Source of the DNA: Microbacterium sp. LWH11-1.2
GTDB lineage: Bacteria; Actinomycetota; Actinomycetes; Actinomycetales; Microbacteriaceae
Length of the DNA: 64,000 bases
NCBI RefSeq assembly: GCF_038397745.1
Contig: NZ_CP151636.1
Coordinates: forward strand, 434,001-498,000
Direction: 5' to 3'
Position 1 is the stretch's first letter. Each line of letters starts with the position of its first letter. The notes under the pieces were generated by a model. That model saw only the letters and a program-made list of their open reading frames with translations. It made no database searches and was not told where the DNA came from. Positions 34,409 to 42,260 of the stretch are shown here, one piece after another. The translations under genes were made by a program, and so were the position numbers.

Positions 34409-36103
34409 GTGCGCTCATCCGCGCCTCTGCTCCGCGTGCGTGAGCTCTCTCTCACCCACGCCGATGCCGCGCACCCGTCGCCGCGCGACGTGACGTTCGA
34501 CATCGCCGCCGGGGAGGTCGTGCTGTTGCTCGGCCCGTCGGGTTCGGGCAAGTCGACGCTCACGCTCGCCTTGAACGGGCTCATCCCCCACGCCGTGCCG
34601 GCGACCATGACGGGCACGGTCGAGGCGGGCGGGCTCGACACGGCTGCGGCGCACACGGCGACGCTGAGCACCCGGGTCGCGATGGTGTTCCAGGACCCGG
34701 ATGCGCAGATCGTCACGGGCACGGTCTACGACGAGGTCGCCTTCGGTCCGGAGAATCTGCTGCTCCCGCTGGAGGCGGTACGCGCCAGGGTCGAGGACGC
34801 GCTGCGCCGCGTGGGGCTGTGGGAGCGCCGCGACGACAACCCCGACCATCTCTCCGGCGGCGGACGGCAGCGTCTCGCGATCGCCTGTGCGCTGGCGATG
34901 GGATCGCCGCTGATCGTGCTCGACGAGCCCACGGCCAATCTCGACCCGCAGGGCATCGACGACGTGTACGCGGCGCTCGCCGATGTGGTGGCGGCGGGCG
35001 ATCGCGCGATCCTGCTCGTCGAGCACAACCTCGACGCGGCGATGGCCTTCGTGACACGCACGATCGTGCTCGACCGCGACGGACGCGTGGTGTTCGACGG
35101 ACCGGCGTCCGAGATCATCCGCACGCACGCCGAGGAACTCGTCGCGATGGGCGTGTGGCTGCCCACGGCGACGCTGGCCGCGCTGCGGCTGCGTGAGGAG
35201 GGGTACCGATTCGATCCGCTGCCCCTGTCGCCGGAGGAGCTGGCGCGTTCGCTGCCCGCGACTGACGTCTCGTCTCGCCCTGCTCGCTCGATTCGCGCGA
35301 CGACCGAGGATGCCGCTCCGGCGATCATCCGCGCTCGAGGCCTGACGGTGCGGCGGCGCCGGACCGAGATCCTGCACGGGATCGATCTGGATCTCGCGGA
35401 GGGGAGCCTCACCGCGATCGTCGGCGCGAACGGCGCCGGGAAGACGACGCTGATCCAGGCGCTGGCGGGGGTCGTGCCGCCGCCGAAGGGCGAGGTCAGC
35501 GTCGACGGCATGGATCCGGGGTCGGCATCTCCGCGGGATCTCGCTTCGCGCATCGGCTTCGTGTTCCAGAATCCGGAGCATCAGTTCATCGCGCACACCG
35601 TGTTCGACGAGTTGGCGCACGGACTGACCCTTCGACACGCTCAGGGGCCCAGGGATCAGAGGATCTCGGACGCGGAGATCACGACGCGCGTGGAGGAGAT
35701 GCTCGCCCGGTTCGGACTCGAGCACAAGGCGGGCGTGCATCCGTTCCTGCTGTCGGGCGGCGAGAAGCGGCGCCTGTCGGTGGGAACCGCGCTGATCACG
35801 CGCCCTCGGGTGCTGGCGCTGGACGAGCCGACGTTCGGTCAGGATCGAGCGAGGGCATCCGAGCTGCTGGCACTGCTGCAGAGTCTGCGCGCCGAGGGCA
35901 CGACGATCGTGATCGTCACGCACGACCTGCAGCTGGTCGCCGAGCACACGACGCACACGGTGGTGCTGAAGGACGGACGCGTTCATGCGGCGGGTCCCAC
36001 ATCGACGCTCTTCCGGGACGAGCAGCTCTTCGCCGAGGCCGGCCTGCGCCTGCCCGCGCTGCAGGGGGTTCTGGCATCCGCCGGTCTGGAGGTGGCCTCG
36101 TGA
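34409..36103 (+). CDS. ECF transporter double ATPase (fused A and A' subunits)
   Basis: 564 aa holding two complete ABC ATPase domains. First: Walker A GPSGSGKST, signature LSGGGRQRLA, Walker B LIVLDEPTANLDP. Second: Walker A GANGAGKTT, signature LSGGEKRRLS, Walker B VLALDEPTFGQD. The arrangement is that of YkoD/EcfAA' energising subunits. A dispersed 23-bp repeat is read in frame at about residues 407-414 (RHAQGPRD), in a surface loop of the second domain. It starts with GTG and its stop overlaps the next gene (GTGA). An iron box lies 39-57 bases upstream. Confidence 0.94.
   Translation: MRSSAPLLRVRELSLTHADAAHPSPRDVTFDIAAGEVVLLLGPSGSGKSTLTLALNGLIPHAVPATMTGTVEAGGLDTAAAHTATLSTRVAMVFQDPDAQIVTGTVYDEVAFGPENLLLPLEAVRARVEDALRRVGLWERRDDNPDHLSGGGRQRLAIACALAMGSPLIVLDEPTANLDPQGIDDVYAALADVVAAGDRAILLVEHNLDAAMAFVTRTIVLDRDGRVVFDGPASEIIRTHAEELVAMGVWLPTATLAALRLREEGYRFDPLPLSPEELARSLPATDVSSRPARSIRATTEDAAPAIIRARGLTVRRRRTEILHGIDLDLAEGSLTAIVGANGAGKTTLIQALAGVVPPPKGEVSVDGMDPGSASPRDLASRIGFVFQNPEHQFIAHTVFDELAHGLTLRHAQGPRDQRISDAEITTRVEEMLARFGLEHKAGVHPFLLSGGEKRRLSVGTALITRPRVLALDEPTFGQDRARASELLALLQSLRAEGTTIVIVTHDLQLVAEHTTHTVVLKDGRVHAAGPTSTLFRDEQLFAEAGLRLPALQGVLASAGLEVAS
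35628..35650. repeat. 23-bp dispersed repeat inside the ECF ATPase gene
   Basis: CTTCGACACGCTCAGGGGCC within the second ATPase domain, translated as LRHAQGPRD. It differs at two positions from the intergenic copy at 45743. Confidence 0.8.
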
Positions 36104-36933
36104 CCGCCACGAGTCCCACGACAACGGCGTTCGATCCGTATGCGACGATGACGGGGAGCTCGCGCCACCAGTTCCTGTACGCCCTGAATCCGCTCGCGAA
36201 GGTCGTGGGTTTCGCTCCGGCGATGGTGCTGCTCATCTTCGTGCGGGATCTCGCGACGCCGGCGGCGTTCCTCGTGCTGGCTTACGCGGTGATCCTCATC
36301 GGTGCGCGGCTGACGGGGAGGCTGCTCGCGCTGATGCTGCTCGCCCTGCCGGTCGGGATGCTCGCGATCGGCGTCGGATTCTCGCTGTGGGTGGATGCCG
36401 GGCTCGTCGCGGACACCGCCCCGTTCCTGCGCATCGGCGAGTGGACGCTCTACGCCGGCGCCCTCGAGATCGGCTTCGCGACCGCACTGCGTCTCGGCGC
36501 GATCATCGCTCTCGCGCTGATCGGCGGACTCACGACGACGGGTCCGGATCTGGTGCGGGCGAGCGTGCAGCAGCTGCGCGTGCCGTATCGGATCGGATAC
36601 ACGGCTCTGGCGGCCTTCCGGTTCGTGCCGCGGTTCGGTCATGAGCTGGCGGTCATCCGGGCGGCGCATCGCGTGCGCGGGCATCACGGCGGACGGGGTC
36701 CGTTCGCCCGGATCGCTCGCGGGTGGGGGTACATCGTGCCGTTGCTCGCGGGAGCGATCCGGCATGCGGAGCGGGTGGCGCTCGCGATGGATTCGCGCGC
36801 GTTCGGCGCCCACTCAACGCGGACGGAGCGGCATCTGGTGCCGTTCCGTGTGCGCGACATCATCTTCACGGTTGCGAGTCTCGCGGCATCCGCGGCGATC
36901 TTCGTCGTGTTCTTCCCCTGGCAGCTTTCCTGA
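36100..36933 (+). CDS. ECF transporter T component (transmembrane coupling subunit)
   Basis: 277 aa with about five to six membrane helices. The C-terminal cytoplasmic coupling region includes VIRAAHRVRGHH and the conserved Ala/Ser-Arg-Ala motif DSRAFGA that docks to the ATPases. The GTG start overlaps the ATPase stop (GTGA). Together with the double ATPase it forms the energising module shared by the two YkoE-like S components. Confidence 0.93.
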   Translation: MTATSPTTTAFDPYATMTGSSRHQFLYALNPLAKVVGFAPAMVLLIFVRDLATPAAFLVLAYAVILIGARLTGRLLALMLLALPVGMLAIGVGFSLWVDAGLVADTAPFLRIGEWTLYAGALEIGFATALRLGAIIALALIGGLTTTGPDLVRASVQQLRVPYRIGYTALAAFRFVPRFGHELAVIRAAHRVRGHHGGRGPFARIARGWGYIVPLLAGAIRHAERVALAMDSRAFGAHSTRTERHLVPFRVRDIIFTVASLAASAAIFVVFFPWQLS

Positions 36934-36943
36934 AAGGCGTCGT

Positions 36944-37819
36944 ATGGCATACAGCAAGCTGGTCAAGCCCGAGTCGGCCGAGCTCATCCACCTCACGGTG
37001 CTGCGCAGCGAACAGCTGTCGGCGCATTGGATCAGGGTGACGCTCGGCGGCGGCGAGATCGAGAAGTTCCGGCCGATGGGCTTCGACCAGTGGTTCCGGC
37101 TGTTCCTGCCGATCGGAGGCGATGCGGGCCTCGATCGTGTGCCGGCGAAGGCGAACAAGATGTTCGGGTATCTGAAGTTCCTTCGGATCCCCGATGGCGA
37201 GCGGCCTGTCATGCGCAACTACAGCGTGCGGGCGTATCGCGCGGCGACCGCGGATGCCGGGGCGGAGATCGATGTGGACTTCGTGCTGCACGGCTCCGCG
37301 GCGGAGGGCACGGCCGGTCCCGCGTCGCGCTGGGCAGAGACGTGCCGGCCGGGTGAGCATGTGCTGATCATCGACGAGGGGCTGACGTTCAATCCGCAGC
37401 GGGGGACGGATCGTGTTCTGCTGGTCGGCGACGAGACGGCTCTGCCGGCGATCGCCTCGATCAGCGCCTCGCTGCCGGAGGATGCCGCCGGCCTCGCGAT
37501 CATCGAGGTGCCGACGCGGGAGGACGCACTGTCGTTCCCCCATCCGGCGGGCGTCGAGGTCGTCTGGATCGTGCGACCGCATGAGGCCGCACCGGGTTCT
37601 CTGGCCCTGGAGACACTCGGCAGGACGGCACTGCCGGATGCTCCGTTCCACGCGTATGCGGCAGGTGAGCAGGCTCTCGCCTCGGGGGTGCGCAAGCATC
37701 TGGTGGGTGAGCGCGGTGTCGACAAGAATGCGGTGAGCTTCTGCGGATACTGGAAGATCGGTGCGGCATCGCCAGCGTCGAAGGCCGCGCGCGAGGCAGC
37801 TGCGGAGCCCCTCGCATGA
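36944..37819 (+). CDS. Siderophore-interacting protein (ferric-siderophore reductase)
   Basis: 291 aa. The FAD-binding domain has MRNYSVRAYR and FDQWFRLFLP. The C-terminal SIP domain has VLLVGDETALPAIASI, FHAYAAGEQALASGV and the final FCGYWKIG. SIPs reduce ferric iron in siderophores in the cytoplasm to release it. The ATG is preceded by AAAGG at seven bases. Its place inside an ECF transporter operon with an iron box is strong evidence that the transporter deals with iron, a siderophore or haem. Confidence 0.95.
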   Translation: MAYSKLVKPESAELIHLTVLRSEQLSAHWIRVTLGGGEIEKFRPMGFDQWFRLFLPIGGDAGLDRVPAKANKMFGYLKFLRIPDGERPVMRNYSVRAYRAATADAGAEIDVDFVLHGSAAEGTAGPASRWAETCRPGEHVLIIDEGLTFNPQRGTDRVLLVGDETALPAIASISASLPEDAAGLAIIEVPTREDALSFPHPAGVEVVWIVRPHEAAPGSLALETLGRTALPDAPFHAYAAGEQALASGVRKHLVGERGVDKNAVSFCGYWKIGAASPASKAAREAAAEPLA

Positions 37820-38433
37820 GCGGGACGAAGGCGAGCACACCCCGGTCGCGCGGGCGCTTCCGCTTCCCGACCGCGATCCTGTTGACGTGCGCGGCGCTGG
37901 GTGTCGCGGGCGGTCTGCTGCTGGCTCCGGCGAACTGGATCTCGACGATCCTCTTCCCCGGCCTGCCGTTCGTGAGCGTCGCACTGGCGGGGCTCTGGCT
38001 GCTGCCGTCTGTCATCGCGCTGCGACTGTTGCGCCGGCCGCTGGTCGGATTGCTGGTCGGTCTGCTCGCCGGGCTCGTGATCGTGCCGTTCTCGGGCTAT
38101 GGATTCGGCAGCGTCGCGACGAACCTGTGGTGGGCGGCCTTCACCGAGCTGCCCTTCCTCTTCGTGATCTGGCGGTACTGGGGAACGTGGCTGCACTATG
38201 TCGGCGCGGTGGTCGTCGGCGTCGTGTATCCGCTGCTGGCGTGGGCCTCGTTCAACCTCGAGACCATGCCCGTGGGTGTGCGCATCGCGTTCTTCGCCAT
38301 CACACTGGCGAGTTGCGTCGGGGCGACGGCTCTCGGCATCCTGATCGCGGATCGCCTGCGCCGCGCCGGCGTCGGCGGGCGGCTTCCGCTGCCTCGTTCC
38401 GCACGCACGCCAGCCGCGAAGCCGGAGGCCTGA
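37816..38433 (+). CDS. Second ECF transporter S component, YkoE-like
   Basis: 205 aa with about five membrane helices. RLLRRPLVGLLVGLLAGLV and WWAAFTELPFLFVIWRYWG align in layout with the YkoE-like protein at 33768, so the locus holds two related S components. A basic tail (RSARTPAAKP) ends the protein. The ATG overlaps the siderophore-interacting protein stop (ATGA), making it part of the iron-box operon. The substrate is inferred from context only. Confidence 0.85.
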   Translation: MSGTKASTPRSRGRFRFPTAILLTCAALGVAGGLLLAPANWISTILFPGLPFVSVALAGLWLLPSVIALRLLRRPLVGLLVGLLAGLVIVPFSGYGFGSVATNLWWAAFTELPFLFVIWRYWGTWLHYVGAVVVGVVYPLLAWASFNLETMPVGVRIAFFAITLASCVGATALGILIADRLRRAGVGGRLPLPRSARTPAAKPEA

Positions 38434-38486
38434 GAGCTCGACACGCAGAGATTCCGAAGTGCCGTTCTTGCGGCCTGACTCGTCGT

Positions 38487-39827
38487 TCATGCGGCGATGT
38501 CGAAGCGATAGCGGCCGCCGGTGCGAGGTGTGCGGGCGGGGTCGACGTACGCGGGCGGGATGAACCACACTCTCGCGGCGACGCCCGTTCCGTCGATGCG
38601 GATGTCCCATCCGTTGTCATGGATCCGGTGGTGGCACGTCTCACACAACAGCACTCCGTTGTCGAGGTCGGTGGGGCCGTGGTCTCTCGTCCACCATCGG
38701 ATGTGGTGCGCTTTCGTCATCCCCGGTGGCAGGCCGCACATCGCGCACCCGCCGTCGCGTTCGGCCAGGGCGAGGCGTTGGGCGCGGGTGAACAATCGTT
38801 TCTCCCGCCCCCAGTCCAGGATCTCGCTCCCACCACCACACACCCACGGGATGATCCCCCCACTGCCGGCCATGCGTCTCGCGGCGCCGATGTTCACCGG
38901 GTGATCCATCCCGTCGATCGTCGCTGACCCCGACCCGGACTGCAGGTCGTCAAGCGTCAACCGGACCACGACCGTGGCACCGGCGAGCGGGACCCGAGAC
39001 TCACACCCGAGAACATGCGCACAGAACACCGCCAGCGCATCCGCCTGCAGCATCGCCACGGTGCGTCGGTCGGCATCCGGAGCATCCGGGTCTGGCGCAT
39101 CGTTGCGGGCAGCGAACGCCGCAGACACGTAGCCACGGATCGCAGTCACGATCGGGGCGGCGGTCTCCGCATCGAGGACCGCGTTCAGGTGCACCATCCC
39201 TTCCCGCTCGACCATCGTCAACGACCGTCTCGCCCGGCGTTCCTCATCCTTCGGTTCCACACCGTCGGGGTCCATCCAGGCTTCCGCCCGGGCGATCAGC
39301 TTGCGGACATCCTCCAACGCCAACCCGGCACACCGCTTCGCCAGCAGCCGCTCCGCCAGGCCGATCCGCTCCGCCCCGGCCACCACCCGACACCGGTCCA
39401 ACAGCGCGACGATGAGTGCGGCCGCTTGCACGCTGAGTTCTCCCGACGCGAGCGCCCCACGCAACAGTGCATACCGGGCGGGCAGCTTCGTCCCCAGCAG
39501 GTCCGTCCGGGGCGCGGTCGCTTCCCCGACCTTCACCAGGCGTTTCGCATCCCCGGTCGACACCCCGCCGGTCGCGGCGAGCAGTTTCGCCGCCGTCCGA
39601 TAGCCCTGCTCCTTCGCGAGACTCCCCGCCCCGAGCTCACGCCGCGACTCGTGCGCGATCCGCGCGGCGACATCCGCATGCGCGGCATCCGCCTGGCGTC
39701 GCAGCACCCCGATCGCGTCGTTGACGGCGATCAGCTGTTCCCGCGACAGCCCTGTCGCGTCATCCGCATCGGCCCACAACTGATCGAGGCGGGTGACCGC
39801 CTCGATCAAGCCAGGGAGCTTCGACAT
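38487..39827 (-). CDS. HNH endonuclease of the DUF222/13E12 repeat family
   Basis: 446 aa. The N-terminal DUF222 helical region covers residues 10-320 or so. A C-terminal HNH nuclease has zinc cysteines CAMCGLPPG and CETCHHRIH and the catalytic AHHIRWWTRDHGPTDLDN. Such proteins are abundant in actinobacteria, where they form the 13E12 family, and several are under SOS control. Here TAAACT lies six bases before the ATG (leaderless), and a LexA-like box sits just upstream. Convergent with the ECF operon. Confidence 0.92.
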   Translation of the reverse strand: MSKLPGLIEAVTRLDQLWADADDATGLSREQLIAVNDAIGVLRRQADAAHADVAARIAHESRRELGAGSLAKEQGYRTAAKLLAATGGVSTGDAKRLVKVGEATAPRTDLLGTKLPARYALLRGALASGELSVQAAALIVALLDRCRVVAGAERIGLAERLLAKRCAGLALEDVRKLIARAEAWMDPDGVEPKDEERRARRSLTMVEREGMVHLNAVLDAETAAPIVTAIRGYVSAAFAARNDAPDPDAPDADRRTVAMLQADALAVFCAHVLGCESRVPLAGATVVVRLTLDDLQSGSGSATIDGMDHPVNIGAARRMAGSGGIIPWVCGGGSEILDWGREKRLFTRAQRLALAERDGGCAMCGLPPGMTKAHHIRWWTRDHGPTDLDNGVLLCETCHHRIHDNGWDIRIDGTGVAARVWFIPPAYVDPARTPRTGGRYRFDIAA

Positions 39828-39833
39828 ACCCGC

Positions 39834-39839
39834 AGTTTA
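39834..39839 (-). promoter_or_regulatory. Leaderless-type -10 box of the HNH gene
   Basis: TAAACT on the minus strand, six bases before the ATG. The LexA-like box begins about 20 bases further upstream and covers the -35 position. Confidence 0.5.
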
Positions 39840-39858
39840 CCCGCGAAACACCCGACAT

Positions 39859-39874
39859 TCGAAGCTATGTTCGA
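39859..39874. promoter_or_regulatory. LexA-like SOS box upstream of the HNH gene
   Basis: TCGAAGCTATGTTCGA differs at one position from the actinobacterial LexA consensus TCGAACNNNNGTTCGA. It lies 32-47 bases before the start codon, over the promoter. Confidence 0.72.
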
Positions 39875-39889
39875 TTCAATATCGGCATT

Positions 39890-40120
39890 TCACGGGAAGC
39901 GTGAAGAGGCAACGACAGGCGGGAGAGAAGGAGGCACGCCGTGGATACGCACGATCGCATCTTCCGGCAGATCATCAGCCGTGACGACCTCCACCCGTCC
40001 GTCAGGCGAGCCGCTGACGCCGATGGCACCCGGGACCGCGCCGCGCGAGACATGGTCTTCGAGGATCGACAGGAGCGAGGAGGGCAATGCAGTCGATCCA
40101 CGCGCGGGACGGACGGACAC
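39890..40120 (-). pseudogene. Remnant of a serine hydrolase (class C beta-lactamase fold)
   Basis: The minus-strand frame reads LLSILEDHVSRGAVPGAIGV and TADDLPEDAIVRIHG. This resembles the opening 50 or so residues of beta-lactamase-family serine hydrolases just before the catalytic Ser-x-x-Lys helix. After IVRI the similarity ends and the frame stops about 20 residues later, so the catalytic part is gone. It is probably what is left after a deletion or rearrangement next to the HNH gene. It also fills most of the 304-base gap between flanking genes. Confidence 0.5.
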
Positions 40121-40131
40121 TGTCCATGGGC

Positions 40132-40755
40132 TCAGCTCACCAGCCAGGTGCGCAGCTCCGCGATCGCGCCCTCCGTCTCCTCGTCGCTCGGGCCGCGCAG
40201 GCCCGACCCGCTCCTCGGTGCCAGGGTGAAGAGGATCTCCTCACCGGAGATCAGCAGGATGGCGAGCTTCCGGTACGACATGCTGGTCGCCTCGCGCGCG
40301 AAGACATCGCTGATCTCATCGAAGCGGATGCTGCGCCGCTCGCGCGGGGCCCCGGCGCCGAGCGATTCCCGGCGAAGGTCGATCTCGAGGCGATCGTCCC
40401 AGACGAGGACGAAACCGGGAGCCGACGAGTCGCCCGCACGACGGGCATCGCCGGGGAACTGCGCCTGCAGGAATGCGAAGCTGCTCCGGGCGCCTCCGGC
40501 CGCTGCCGCCTTGTCTGCGCGCCTGACCAGAGGCACCCGTCGGAAGGCCATGACCATCGATCCGGTGATCAGCGCCGTGCCCAGGAGGAGAGGGAGGAGA
40601 GCGTTCGGCATCGGCGCCCAGCCGAGCGGAAGGACGAGCAGGCAGAAGATTCCGAGGACGGCATATGTCCCGATGGCGAAGTTACGAGCAATCGTCAGGA
40701 TCGGAGCGAGGGGTGCGCTGAAGCCAGCGTTCAGCGGCCCCGGGTCAGGACTCAT
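40132..40755 (-). CDS. Hypothetical membrane protein with possible PH-like domain
   Basis: 207 aa. Two membrane helices (about 25-45 and 52-72) are followed by a soluble domain with alternating strands (VLVWDDRLEIDLRR, IRFDEISDVF, LAILLISGEEILFTL) that looks like a bacterial PH-type fold. No family was identified with confidence. It is the last gene of the minus-strand row of small membrane proteins that starts at 42177. Confidence 0.75.
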   Translation of the reverse strand: MSPDPGPLNAGFSAPLAPILTIARNFAIGTYAVLGIFCLLVLPLGWAPMPNALLPLLLGTALITGSMVMAFRRVPLVRRADKAAAAGGARSSFAFLQAQFPGDARRAGDSSAPGFVLVWDDRLEIDLRRESLGAGAPRERRSIRFDEISDVFAREATSMSYRKLAILLISGEEILFTLAPRSGSGLRGPSDEETEGAIAELRTWLVS

Positions 40756-40827
40756 CCGCGCTCCTCCGTTCGTAGCTCGGACGAATGAACAGAAACAAGA
40801 GCAGCCCGAGGCCGCTGAGAGACTTCT

Positions 40828-41064
40828 TCACGCGTCATCCTCCGGACCCGAGACGACCCGCTTCGCTTCGTCTACGCGCTCCGAATAGTCGGGGGCGAAC
40901 ACCACGTCGATCTTCGTCTCCAACTGCGACTCCAGATCCCAGAGGACCCGGTGCTCCGCGTCATCCGCCGAGAGAACATCGGAGTCGTTCGCGCGCGCCA
41001 GCCAGTCGAAGAACACGAGCGCCTCGGCACTCGTCAACTCCAGCGTCACGACTTCGTCAGCCAT
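40828..41064 (-). CDS. Small acidic hypothetical protein
   Basis: 78 aa, soluble and acidic, from ATG 41064 preceded by GAGAGGAATCGAG. The sequence begins MADEVVTLELTSAEALVFFD and continues with DDAEHRVLWDLESQLETK. Short proteins of this LTSxEALVxFxWLAR type occur in many actinobacteria with no assigned function. The gene follows a small membrane protein gene in the same operon. An ATG five codons upstream would overlap that gene by four bases and is an alternative. Confidence 0.75.
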   Translation of the reverse strand: MADEVVTLELTSAEALVFFDWLARANDSDVLSADDAEHRVLWDLESQLETKIDVVFAPDYSERVDEAKRVVSGPEDDA

Positions 41065-41075
41065 CTCGATTCCTC

Positions 41076-41330
41076 TCACCGCGCACTGAACAGCCCCACC
41101 AGGACGAGCGCCGCACCGAACGCGACGAACCCCGACCCGACGATCACGACCGCGGCCATCTTCGGGAATCGACCGGCGATCTCCGTTTCCGGAACACCGT
41201 CTTCCCGGTAGACACTCGCGAACCGCTGACGCACGAAGCTCAGCGCGCGGCCACGCAGCGAGAGAAGGAGCACTCCGAAGACCAGGACGACGATCCCCGT
41301 CACGAGGCTCGTGAGAGCAAAACCACTCAC
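41076..41330 (-). CDS. Two-helix membrane protein of a local repeat family
   Basis: 84 aa. Helix one (about 5-25), a basic loop SLRGRALSFVRQRFASVYRE, then helix two (about 58-81, VVIVGSGFVAFGAALVLVG). The same plan is found in its neighbours at 41334 and twice within 41608-42177. Function unknown. It follows the previous gene by three bases. Confidence 0.75.
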   Translation of the reverse strand: MSGFALTSLVTGIVVLVFGVLLLSLRGRALSFVRQRFASVYREDGVPETEIAGRFPKMAAVVIVGSGFVAFGAALVLVGLFSAR

Positions 41331-41333
41331 TGC

Positions 41334-41579
41334 CTACAACTCCCGCGCGAAGATGCCGGCGAAGAACGCGACGACGCCGATGAACGTGAGCCCCGCGCCC
41401 GTGAAGCCGACCCAGAACGGGCTCGACCCCTTGACAGCGGCGCGCCCCGGCGCAGCGCTGAGTTCGCGAAGGGTGACCGAGAAGAAATCGAAGATCTTCA
41501 CCCGGTTCCGAATGATCAGCGGTCCACAGATGAGCGCGATGATCCCGACAGCGATCACGATGTAGTTCTCGTAGGTCAT
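41334..41579 (-). CDS. Two-helix membrane protein of a local repeat family
   Basis: 81 aa from ATG 41579. Helix one (IVIAVGIIALICGPLII), a loop RNRVKIFDFFSVTLRELS, the conserved SSPFWVGFTGAG, then helix two. It shares PFWxGxxGxxxxxIGVV with the second half of the protein encoded at 41608. Function unknown. Confidence 0.78.
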   Translation of the reverse strand: MTYENYIVIAVGIIALICGPLIIRNRVKIFDFFSVTLRELSAAPGRAAVKGSSPFWVGFTGAGLTFIGVVAFFAGIFAREL

Positions 41580-41607
41580 CTCATCATCCCCGCGTTCGCG
41601 CGCACAT

Positions 41608-42177
41608 TCATGCCATCGCTCCCAGGACCGTGACGACACCGCCCACCAACACCACGACCCCGATCACAAGCACGACGACGCCCGCGAGTCCGATCCAGAA
41701 CGGCCGATGCTCACGCGCGAACTCGTTCACCTCGCTCACTCCCCGCACCGCCCGCGCCCGCCGGTCGACGAAGTCGTAGACGCCGCGACGGAATCTCCAC
41801 AGTGCGAAACCCGCCGTGGTCGCGATCACACCGACGAGGGAGAACGGCACCATCGTCGCGAATGCCGGGTTGCTCGTCGAAACCGGCTCCGGCCCGGAGC
41901 TCTGCCCCGGGAAGACGCCGTCCCGAATGATCGCGACGATCGCACCCGACACCATGATCACGCCCATCAGCATCACGACCGACCCGACGACGCCCAGTAC
42001 CCAAGGCTGCTGCCTTCCGGCGGACATCTGCGCCATCCGGCGACCGAGCATCGCTTCCTGCTGCCGGAAGACGAGGGCGTTCAATGGCTTGCGGAACCGG
42101 ACGATCAGGATGCCGCCGACGAAGGCGAGAGGACCGACGATGAGGTTCGCGAGAATGCTCGTCGCGACTTCCGACAT
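41608..42177 (-). CDS. Four-helix membrane protein made of two repeated modules
   Basis: 189 aa. First module: VRFRKPLNALVFRQQEAM, then QQPWVLGVVGSVVMLMGVIM. Second module: LWRFRRGVYDFVDRRARAV, then HRPFWIGLAGVVVLVIGVVV. Each module is helix, basic RxR loop with (D/A)(F/L)V, then PFWxG helix. The following two genes hold one module each. It looks like an internal duplication of the small gene, or the reverse. No known family was recognised. Confidence 0.8.
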   Translation of the reverse strand: MSEVATSILANLIVGPLAFVGGILIVRFRKPLNALVFRQQEAMLGRRMAQMSAGRQQPWVLGVVGSVVMLMGVIMVSGAIVAIIRDGVFPGQSSGPEPVSTSNPAFATMVPFSLVGVIATTAGFALWRFRRGVYDFVDRRARAVRGVSEVNEFAREHRPFWIGLAGVVVLVIGVVVLVGGVVTVLGAMA

Positions 42178-42260
42178 CCGCCTAGTCCGGCATCGTCGAC
42201 GAGGGCGTGATCATGCCCACACATTAGCGCGCCGTCGACGCGGCGCGATCAGCGCACTCC

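Noticed and set aside
39865..40101. A second open frame over the serine hydrolase remnant
   Set aside because: Its product is Ser/Arg-rich and matches no pattern, whereas the neighbouring frame shows the hydrolase start.
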